DNA from: Trametes villosa
Taxonomy: Eukaryota > Basidiomycota > Agaricomycetes > Polyporales > Polyporaceae
NCBI GenBank assembly: GCA_002964805.2
Contig: PUDQ02000133.1
Span: 1-17,868 of the forward strand
DNA length: 17,868 nucleotides
Direction: 5' to 3'
Below the pieces are notes generated by a model, which made no database searches, had not been told where the DNA came from, and saw nothing but the letters and a program-made list of their open reading frames with translations. The position numbers were made by a program, and so were the translations under genes. Every line of letters begins with the position of its first letter. The first letter of the stretch is position 1. Positions 1 to 6,377 of this stretch are shown here, in pieces.

Positions 1-116
1 CCTAACCCTAACCCTAACCCTAACCCCTAACCCTAACCCTAACCCTAACCCTAACCCTAACCCTAACCCTAACCCTAACCCTAACCCTAACCCTAACCCT
101 AACCCTAACCCTAACC
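1..116. repeat. Telomere, CCCTAA repeats (TTAGGG on the other strand)
   Basis: About 19 tandem copies of CCCTAA with one variant unit carrying an extra C near position 25. The array runs from the first base to about 116, where it breaks into CCTCCTTAACACTCC. The C-rich strand reading inward marks this as the left physical end of a chromosome. TTAGGG is the telomere repeat of many fungi, including most basidiomycetes, as well as animals. Confidence 0.98.
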
Positions 117-640
117 TCCTTAACACTCCTTAGCTTGCTCCCTTAACACTCCTTAAAACACTCCACCCCTTAACTCACAACTCCCAACTGAGCTTCACCT
201 CCTTAGCTTAGCTTCCTTCACCTTAAAACACTCAAAAACTCGCCCACAACACTCTAGCTTACACTCCAACACCATCTCCCTTACACTTCAGTACTCTACC
301 TAGTCACTCTACACTTCAGTTTCACCTACTTACTTCACACCCTAAGCTTAGTACCACTTACCCTCCCTTACTACACTTTGCCCTTCAATCTGACTCACCC
401 CTTAGTGGTACTCCCTACACACCAGTTAGTAGTACCCCTTACACATCTTCTTAGCCCGGGTAGTAGTCCCTTACAGTAACTCAAGTAACCCTTACACCCC
501 ACTTGCTTACTGGTCAGTAGTACACTTAGTAGTATCCCTTACACTTCACCCACTGGTTAGTAGTCACTCCTAAAAACACCTGTAGTCCACCTAGTAGTCA
601 CTTACAATAACTCAAGTAACCCTTACACTTCACTTGCTTA
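117..640. repeat. G-poor degenerate telomere-adjacent tract
   Basis: No gene is seen here. The plus strand is made of short C/T/A words (CCTTAACACTCC, CCTTACACTTCA, TTAGTAGT) and is very poor in G, continuing the strand bias of the telomere. One direct repeat is clear: the segment around 471-520 (containing CTCAAGTAACCCTTACAC) returns at about 602-650, offset by 131 nt. It looks like telomere-derived sequence that has decayed and been locally duplicated. Confidence 0.7.
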
Positions 641-654
641 CCAGTCACACAAGG

Positions 655-687
655 GTGACGGTCCACAAGATTCTTGTGGAATGTCAC
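655..687. repeat. 33-bp palindrome, copy 1 (diverged)
   Basis: The left arm GTGACGGTCCACAAGA faces TCTTGTGGAATGTCAC about one central base. The right arm has two changes from perfect pairing. Better-preserved copies lie at 3390-3422 and 3503-3535. The sequence to the right (GTGACTCACATCCA, then GGTCACGTCAC) also matches the flank of the 3390 copy, so this is one dispersed repeat and not a lone palindrome. Confidence 0.85.
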
Positions 688-979
688 TCTACTGTGACAC
701 ACCCTGCCTGCCAGACACGGTCAGTCACACCGGTTGTCACATCCGTGACTCACATCCAGCCTCCCTCTATTTGGGTCACGTCACTTGTCACCCCTATGCA
801 ACCTGGGTATAAGCCGGGTACAAGCCCATTCCCAGAGTGTGAGTGCACGTATGGACACGAAACCAGATGCATCGTGTAGCCCTCGTCCAGGGCTATCAGA
901 AAACACCCGGGTACAAGGGTCTAGCAGCACTGGTTGTTGCGCTACAGCCTTGTACCCACCTTGTACCCACTTGGTTACG

Positions 980-1000
980 CTTGTACCCGGCGGGTACAAG
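980..1000. repeat. Hairpin CTTGTACCC / GGGTACAAG in element 1
   Basis: Nine-base arms flank a GGC loop. The matching hairpin in element 2 (1811-1831) has arms CTCGTACCC and GGGTACGAG: both arms changed at partner positions, so pairing is kept. Confidence 0.85.
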
Positions 1001-1168
1001 GCCATTCCCGGTGAACCAGAGCACGTATGACCACGAAACTGGATGCATATTGTAGCCACGATCCAGGGCTATCGGAAAACACCCAGGTACAAGGGTCTAC
1101 GTGCCCTCGTTGTTGCGCTACAGCCCTAACATTAGGCTTGTACCCACCTTGTACCCAACCTTGTACCC

Positions 1169-1203
1169 GCCAGATGCGCATCTGGCCAGTGTTATATAGA
1201 TAG
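1169..1203. other. Palindrome-TATA module 1
   Basis: A perfect 18-bp palindrome, GCCAGATGC followed by GCATCTGGC (1169-1186), then CCAGTG and TTATATAGATAG (1192-1203). The same architecture occurs at 2002-2034 and 4115-4149, with a diverged form at 3660-3685. It may be a promoter-like TATA box, or the conserved end of a non-autonomous element; the sequence does not decide. Confidence 0.7.
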
Positions 1204-1642
1204 ATGATCTACAATCGGGGCACTCACCCCGTTCTGCGCGCGCAAAGAGCGCGAGAATATACACCGGAATGAGCGAGCCATGAGTAGTTCTCCTTGCGCA
1301 GTGCTTGTGTGGGCACCCCGGGAGGGCCAGAGAAATATATTGTATCGTGAGTCGCTCTGTCGGTGCTGATAGGTCTGTACACCACTCAGGACGCTCGCGT
1401 TCAAATCTGGTGCAATTCGGAGCAGATCTGAGCATGCAGCAAGGCAATTTGTCTTGCTGCCCGCATGCTGAATGGTAAAAAGGCGTTGGGAGCCATATCT
1501 CGGTCGAAACTGCTCCGATTGACCCGCAAAGAGATGTCCCATGATCAGGATGAGGAGTGCAATCCACGCACACAAGGAGCGCAGCAATATCTGCCTGGAT
1601 AACCAAGAACCAACCCACCTGACCGAGGAGTATGCTTGTAGC
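1204..1642. other. Unique spacer between elements 1 and 2, rich in inverted repeats
   Basis: No gene is recognised. Hairpins include CGGGG...CCCCG just after 1215 and a strong one at 1431-1469 (AGCATGCAGCAAG facing CTTGCT-GCCC-GCATGCT). That hairpin is enclosed by a longer inverted pair, 1409-1425 and 1510-1524 (cores CGGAGCAG and CTGCTCCG). Nested pairing suggests a foldable RNA or cruciform DNA. GTTCAAATC at 1399-1407 resembles a Pol III B box, but no tRNA can be folded around it. Confidence 0.45.
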
Positions 1643-1810
1643 GAGCGTGTACAAGGCAATTCCCAGCCACCCAGAGCAGCTACTATCACGAAACCAGATG
1701 CATCGTGTAGCCCTCGTCCAGGGCTATCAGAAAACACCCGGGTACAAGGGTCTAGCGGCACTGGTTGCTGCGCTACAGCCTCGTACCCACCTTGTACCCA
1801 CTTAGTTACG

Positions 1811-1831
1811 CTCGTACCCGGCGGGTACGAG
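1811..1831. repeat. Hairpin CTCGTACCC / GGGTACGAG in element 2
   Basis: Counterpart of the hairpin at 980-1000. Position 1812 (C here, T in element 1) pairs with 1830 (G here, A in element 1), a compensatory double change. Confidence 0.85.
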
Positions 1832-2001
1832 GCCATTGCCGGTGCACCAGAGCACGTATGATCATGAAACCGGATGCATATTGTAGCCACGATCCAGGGC
1901 TATCGGAAAACACCCGGGTACAAGGGTCTACGTGCCCTCGTTGTCGCGCTACGGCCCAAATACTCGGCTTGTACCCAGCTTGTACCCAGCTTGTACCCGG
2001 C

Positions 2002-2034
2002 CACTGACGTCAGTGTCCAGTATTATATAGATAG
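2002..2034. other. Palindrome-TATA module 2
   Basis: A perfect 14-bp palindrome, CACTGAC followed by GTCAGTG (2002-2015), then TCCAGTA and TTATATAGATAG (2023-2034). The palindrome sequence is unrelated to that of module 1, although the flanking TATA-like word is identical. Confidence 0.7.
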
Positions 2035-2040
2035 GTATGC

Positions 2041-2299
2041 GGTTAGATTCACGTGATAAGGTAGGCGCTTCTTTAGCACGGTCTATGCAAACCGTGTGAA
2101 CACAGAGAAGCGCCCTAAGTCCAGGCGTCTCTTTAATTAGACGCGCCTGCCCGTATGGGGCATAGTCCAGAAGGGGAACCGTTCACGTACCTCCTTCTTT
2201 GGGTACAAGGGATCATGTGAGCGATCAGCTGATCGCTTACATAAGTATCAGTTATACCGATACTCTCGCCGGCTGAGGCATGCACACTGGCGAGTTTTT
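2041..2299. other. Chain of consecutive hairpins ending in a T-run
   Basis: In order: nested stems 2064-2072/2106-2114 (GGCGCTTCT, AGAAGCGCC) enclosing 2077-2082/2091-2096 (CACGGT, ACCGTG); 2123-2130/2139-2148 (AGGCGTCT, AGACGCGCCT, imperfect); 2149-2152/2158-2161; 2169-2174/2193-2198 (AGAAGG, CCTTCT); a 24-bp palindrome with one mismatched pair at 2217-2240; 2244-2249/2259-2264 (AGTATC, GATACT); and 2265-2270/2289-2294 (CTCGCC, GGCGAG), followed at once by TTTTT at 2295-2299. With TTATATAGATAG upstream this could be a structured Pol III-type transcript. That is inference; no known RNA family is recognised. Confidence 0.4.
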
Positions 2300-3060
2300 A
2301 AGTGAATCGTGACCTACGCCAACGGGAAGTCTCGCCAAGATCTGGACTGCATCGCACAGAGGCTGATATTTCATGTAGAGCATATCACGATCAGAGGTTG
2401 AGTTCTCATTTACGCCGACGTAACCCCCATCTGACGAACCGCATATAATCTCGATGGAGTAATTCTATAAAGTCGGCAACAGGCGGCTGAATCGATCTCC
2501 ATCCCCCGTCGCCCCAGTTCGACACATTGCCGCCTGCACCCGCCCGCTGCAAAGCCCTCCCCTCCCTAACCGTAACCCCAACCTCTAAGCTACACATTGT
2601 CCCTGGGTAAGGTGATATTGCGCCTCACTACTGAGCCACAGCTCCTAATACTAGCTTGCCACCACTTATTAACATCTCGTCACCTGTATAATGGGCATCC
2701 AGGTGTTATGACAGATATACACAGAGAGGGCAGCTATCGGCATCAACAAAGCAGCACTGAGTCAGTATAGCAGCGTCGACACAGCTCACCATGGCATGTT
2801 TCCTACTATTGTCCTGATAACCAGACCGGCCACTTCGACTACGAAACGAGCAAGTACGATGCGCATCCTGCATGGTTGGCATGCATGCGCCATCACAGTA
2901 ATTCTCGAAGCAAAGGCAAGTACGACTACTTTCTCTGCAAGTAAATGGGTCGTGGTTACGGGTGGCGGTATATATTGTACAGGAGGCAAAGATTAGAGTT
3001 CAATAGAAGTTTAGTCTGTATAGTAGCCAAATATAAGCAAATAAGTAGCCACCTGACTAA
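2300..3060. other. Subtelomeric DNA without recognisable gene
   Basis: Only short, unconvincing open frames are present. A degenerate telomere-like stretch (CCCTAACCGTAACCCCAACC, 2564-2583) may be an interstitial telomere relic. GATGCGCATCCTGC at about 2859-2872 also occurs inside the palindrome of module 3 at 4115-4132. Confidence 0.5.
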
Positions 3061-3078
3061 TATCACAGGTTGGGACCA

Positions 3079-3313
3079 TTGAGGGCAGATTGCCCTCAAG
3101 TGTCATAGAAAGTGACACAAGCTGATCACATGATGTCTGATGGCATCATCAGATCAGGTGTGATGTGACAGTTGAGGGCAGATTGCCCTCAATGGTCACA
3201 AAAAGTGACACAAGCTGATCACATGATGTCTGATGGCATCATTAGATCACTTGAGCCTCAATGACATCATCTGATCAGGTGTGATGTGACCATTGAGGGC
3301 AGATTGCCCTCAA
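3079..3313. repeat. Tandem block with 21-bp palindrome TTGAGGGCA-N3-TGCCCTCAA
   Basis: Perfect copies of the palindrome (nine-base arms around GAT) start at 3079, 3172 and 3293; a worn fourth copy lies near 3549-3569. Between them GTCAC...GTGAC, CTGATC...GATCAG and ATGAT...ATCAT pairs recur, so the 93-nt and 121-nt units are themselves built from small inverted repeats. No coding potential is seen. Confidence 0.85.
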
Positions 3314-3337
3314 GTGTCACAAACATGACAGGTGATG

Positions 3338-3370
3338 TGACTGACCCTTCCTGCCAGGCAGGGTCAGTCA
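3338..3370. repeat. Hairpin TGACTGACCCT / AGGGTCAGTCA
   Basis: Eleven-base perfect arms (3338-3348 and 3360-3370) enclose an 11-nt centre that itself contains CCTGCC-A-GGCAGG. A worn version of the same sequence occurs near 700-730, next to the first 33-bp palindrome. Confidence 0.8.
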
Positions 3371-3375
3371 CAGGT

Positions 3376-3434
3376 TGTCACACAGGGGAGTGACGGTCCA
3401 CAAGAATCTTGTGGACCGTCACTTCCCTGTGACA
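3376..3434. repeat. 33-bp palindrome, copy 2, in a 59-bp inverted repeat
   Basis: The core at 3390-3422 has 16-base arms (GTGACGGTCCACAAGA and its exact complement) around one central A. Pairing continues outward: TGTCAC-AC-AGGGGA at 3376-3389 against TTCCCTGTGACA at 3423-3434, with a small bulge. A structure of this size could extrude as a cruciform or fold as a long RNA hairpin. Confidence 0.9.
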
Positions 3435-3502
3435 GGAAGCACATGACCTGTGACTCACATCCACCCTTGCTCGATTCTGGTCACGTCACTGGTAACAGGG
3501 GG

Positions 3503-3535
3503 GTGACGGTCCACAAGAATCCTGTGGACCGTCAC
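3503..3535. repeat. 33-bp palindrome, copy 3
   Basis: Same sequence as the core at 3390-3422 with a single change (CCTGTGG in place of TCTTGTGG), giving one mismatched pair near the centre. Confidence 0.9.
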
Positions 3536-3659
3536 CTCTCTGTGATAGGTGAGGACAGATTGCCCTTAATGGTCACGTCACCTCTTGCTCAAGGCTTGCT
3601 CGTCGTTGCTGTAGGCTAGCAAGACAATATAAAATTGTGCAAGTGGGTGCGTTTTGAAG

Positions 3660-3685
3660 GCTGATTGATCAGCTATTATATAGAC
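3660..3685. other. Palindrome-TATA module 4 (diverged)
   Basis: GCTGAT and ATCAGC arms around TG (3660-3673), followed by TATTATATAGAC. This resembles the other modules but ends GAC instead of GATAG. Upstream, CTTGCT (twice) and AGCAAG occur in opposite orientation, much as other modules are preceded by inverted copies of their own short motif. Confidence 0.5.
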
Positions 3686-3720
3686 CTTTGACAATGACCA
3701 GTTGCCCGTATTAGAAGAGG

Positions 3721-4149
3721 TAGGTAGAGGGCACGCAGGGGGCATGCAAAGGGCACATAGGGGGCACACAGGCACGTGCCCCCAATTGTGGCACAACCGT
3801 TGCACCTATTGACACGAAACAACTTGTGTTCTGTAGCTCTAATATGGAGCTAACATACTTTGAAGACAGCTGAGCAATCAACCCAGCGGTTCTGCCACAA
3901 TGCAGGGGGCACGCAAAGGGCACGCAAAGGGCACGCAGGGACATGCAAGCACGTGCCCCCTGTTGTGACACAATGGCTGCACCTATCAACACCAAACAAG
4001 TTGTGTTTTGTAGCCCCAATATGGAGCTAATATACTTTGAAGACAGCCAATTAATTGGTGCAGCGGTTGTCCCATAAAACGCGAGGCACGCACGGGGGCA
4101 CGCAAAGGGCACGCGCAGGATGCGCATCCTGCAGGTGTTATATAGATAG
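3721..4149. repeat. Subtelomeric element 3: two ~177-nt units with GGGCACG motifs, palindrome and TATA-like end
   Basis: Two tandem units can be aligned at TTGTG (3786 and 3963, 177 nt apart). The GAAAC/CAAAC word (3816, 3993) lies exactly 18 nt before TAGC, as in elements 1 and 2, so the families are related despite little other identity. The multiple GGGTACAAGG words of elements 1 and 2 are replaced by GGGCACGCA, with CGTGCCCCC as the inverted partner. The stem after GAAAC is TAGCTC/GAGCTA here (3834-3839, 3847-3852) against TAGCCC/GGGCTA in element 1. Confidence 0.75.
4115..4149. other. Palindrome-TATA module 3
   Basis: A perfect 18-bp palindrome, GCAGGATGC followed by GCATCCTGC (4115-4132), then AGGTG and TTATATAGATAG (4138-4149). 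It shares the ATGCGCAT centre with module 1, but the outer four base pairs differ, changed on both sides together. Confidence 0.7.
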
Positions 4150-5035
4150 GCGCGATGGATAGATAAGTATAATCATTGATCATGGTGGCATGTAGGCCAT
4201 ATACGGCTGAAGTCGCTATTGCTATAGTAAGCTACACGACGACGCGACGCGGCGAGAGTTCGGCGTAACAGTAAGGATAGTAGAGTGAAGGTACTAGCAA
4301 ACAGCGACGGTGCGAGTGAGCGAGTTGGGTAGAATAATCTCGGAGTGGGCGGGAAGGGGTAGAGATAGCGGCGGCACCACAGGGCTCGGGAACGGGTGGA
4401 GGGGTGGACAACGAATAGGAACTCGCAATCTGGAGGCGGCAGGCTTCGAAGCGTCCCGTGGGCCGTAGTGCGCAGACTTGAGCACGGCGGGGCGAGCCTT
4501 GTGGCGATCGGTGCCTTGATGGCCTGGCGCCGCGCCGTATGGCGCGCATTTGTGTACCGTCTGGAGGTCAAAAGGTACTAGTAGTGCTCGTGGGTCCCCG
4601 AGACAAGGCAGGGCGGACAGAGCGGGGATTCGACCGTGCCGACGTGCTCGAGGTAAGCATTGAGGTTGAGGCCGACATGACTTCTCCGCAGATGAGTCAG
4701 TGTGCTGCACTGGGCGCGCATGGAACCGTAGATGGGATGAGCTTTGAAATTTGAAGCCTGGGGGGTACGCCAACCACTCGGCCGATCATATGCATTGATT
4801 CAGGAGGCTCGCATCGTAACGCTGCTGGAGAACGGCGCGCCTCGTTCACAGGTTACCGAAGACGCGGAGTACGGCGGAGTACGACGCGTGGTGCGTCTGC
4901 ATCGGGCAGAGAGGGTGCAGACGCCGCCGACCGCGCGCTGTCGAGTGTCGAGTCAGAGTACGCGCAGTCATCGATGAGGGGCGCCTAGGCGAGCTGGCAG
5001 CGCAGGGAGGTGCGGGCCGGCGCTGTATCATTGTA
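4150..5035. other. GC-rich interval without recognisable gene
   Basis: Composition shifts sharply to GC-rich after the last subtelomeric element. On the minus strand 4230-4450 is C/T-rich, a look common in fungal promoters and leaders. Open frames of up to about 160 codons exist on both strands but overlap each other, are rich in Arg, Pro, Ser and Ala, and show no domain I recognise. I call no gene. Confidence 0.5.
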
Positions 5036-5360
5036 TCAAGCTCGAGGCAGCAGAACGCGCACAAAAGACCTAGAGCGCGGCATGGCCCGGTACCGCGGCA
5101 TGACCTGCCGCATGCGCGGAGCCTCCTGGGAGGTCCGGAGTGGCAGGCGTCGGGGAACGCACTGAAAAGGCCATACAGAGGGCGCAAGGCGCGTGGTGCG
5201 GGCAGGGCGCGGGCAGGGCGCGGGCGCGGGCAGGGCAGGGCAGGGCATAGCTATCAAGCTCGAGGCAGGAGAGAACGCAACAGATCTAGAACGCGGCATG
5301 GCCCGGTACCGCGGCACGACTTGCTACATGCGCGGAGCCTTCCGGGAGGTCAAGAGAGGC
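5036..5360. repeat. Duplicated ~100-nt block, about 218 nt apart
   Basis: The block starting TCAAGCTCGAGGCAG at 5036 is repeated from 5254. Both copies continue through GCGGCATGGCCCGGTACCGC, then CATGCGCGGAGCC and GGGAGGTC, with scattered changes. A weaker third trace (CATGCGTGGAGACTCCGGGAG) follows near 5420. It is probably a local tandem duplication; translations of it are simply repetitive. Confidence 0.8.
5198..5248 (+). repeat. GGGCA/GGGCGC minisatellite with G-quadruplex potential
   Basis: Seven or more GGG runs separated by 2-3 nt (GGGCAGGGCGC repeated, then GGGCA repeated) on the plus strand. It lies between the two copies of the 5036/5254 duplication. Confidence 0.75.
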
Positions 5361-6377
5361 TGGGGGGGCAGCGCTGGGTGTCGCGCGGGTGATATCGCAC
5401 TCCTGGGGGCGAATATTTGCATGCGTGGAGACTCCGGGAGTGGCGAACGGCATGCGGCGCGGGGTGGCGTGCTGCGCGGGTGGGCAAGCGTGATTGGGAC
5501 TGGCGTAGTACAGCGCGGAGCGTGAAGGCCAGGAGTGAAGTGCCGCGGCGCGGCGCGGGGTGGGGTCGCGAGCGTACATTTCCGGGGACAGGAAAGGTAG
5601 CCTTTCCGTGATCGCATATCAGTGGCACGGAAAGTGCGATGAAAGGCATCCTCACCTATGCATTTCTGGGTGCATTCCGCGACCGGTGTAGTTTGTCTGG
5701 CCCGTGCATTTTAGCGTCATTTCTGGCGCAGTATAGGTAACCAACGCGTACCCTTTCCCCGGCGTTTCCGTTCCCCGAAAGGTTGCATTTTCTGCCCGCA
5801 TTCTGGGTATATAAAAGTATACTGAAAGCTAGCATATCCTGCGCTTACACGCAGTCTGTAAAGGGGTCGGGAAAGGAAGACTATCCGTCCCCGGATATCC
5901 GTCTCATTGGGTGTCGGGAAGCTTACCTCTTCGCGCCAGTTTGCCCGTCTCGGATACGGAGCGAAAAGTCTGCCAATTCGTGCGATTTCGCTGCACAGGT
6001 TATGTTGGGGGCCCGTTGAACTATGCGGTCCCAGGTGATGATGGTTATACGACGGCAAGAGCTAAACTATTGGCGCCCGGGAGATGTTCGTGATACACCG
6101 CCGTCAGTATTCCTCCGGGTACATTTTCACGCCCCTTTCCCACCACCCGTTCCGCTGCTCTGCCTGTGGTGATTGTGGCTTTGTGTTTGTCGTGGACCAC
6201 CTCCCATACGTGCGGGACACGGCGGACAGCCCGATGGTGTCGATTGAGTCAGCGCCATGTCCAGCGGATGCTCGTACTCGCCGAGGCGTCATACCGATGC
6301 TCGCGAGTGATTCCAAAGCTCGTCAATGTACAGCACACGCCTATATACACCTGAGATCCGCATTCCCGCCTCTCCGC
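5361..6377. other. Interval between the duplication and FPPS, no gene recognised
   Basis: Up to 5580 it is GC-rich. From 5580 to 6080 it becomes mixed and contains several GGAAAGG/CCTTTCC words, including the hairpin GGAAAGG-TAG-CCTTTCC near 5592-5608. Short open frames on both strands overlap each other and match nothing I know. 6084-6377 lies just downstream of the FPPS stop codon and should include its 3' untranslated region; no clear AATAAA signal is visible on the minus strand. Confidence 0.45.

Larger units (their letters stand above)
797..1203. repeat. Subtelomeric element 1: two ~176-nt units, palindrome and TATA-like end
   Basis: Two tandem units start at the CACGAAAC word at 856 and 1032, 176 nt apart, after a partial unit from about 797. 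Each unit contains GAAAC, then TAGCC...GGCTA 18 nt later, then copies of GGGTACAAGG and its reverse CCTTGTACCC. The element ends with an 18-bp palindrome (1169-1186) and TTATATAGATAG (1192-1203). Element 2 (1643-2034) is close to identical over the two units. Small open frames inside are repeat-internal and carry no recognisable domain. Confidence 0.85.
1643..2034. repeat. Subtelomeric element 2: two ~176-nt units, palindrome and TATA-like end
   Basis: This is a second copy of element 1. Unit markers at 1687 and 1863 are again 176 nt apart, and the two elements lie 831 nt apart. Differences from element 1 include paired changes inside the hairpin at 1811-1831, and T to C in nearby direct copies of TTGTACCC, as expected if copies were homogenised locally. 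It ends with a different palindrome (2002-2015) but the same CCAGT-N-TTATATAGATAG. Confidence 0.85.

Noticed and set aside
1399..1407. GTTCAAATC as the T-loop of a tRNA or a Pol III B box
   Set aside because: No T-stem pairing, acceptor stem or anticodon arm can be formed around it.
634..2056. Small open frames of 60-232 codons in elements 1 and 2
   Set aside because: They are repeat-internal, present on both strands and translate the GGGTACAAGG units.
797..4149. Repeat elements as a CRISPR array
   Set aside because: Units are long, adjacent without unique spacers and lie in a eukaryotic subtelomere.
4600..4680. GGTCGAATCCCC on the minus strand as a tRNA T-arm
   Set aside because: The T-stem does not pair and no acceptor stem partner is found upstream.
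4150..6080. Telomere-linked RecQ-type helicase gene, common at fungal chromosome ends
   Set aside because: No helicase motifs are seen in any frame; the open frames are short and overlapping.
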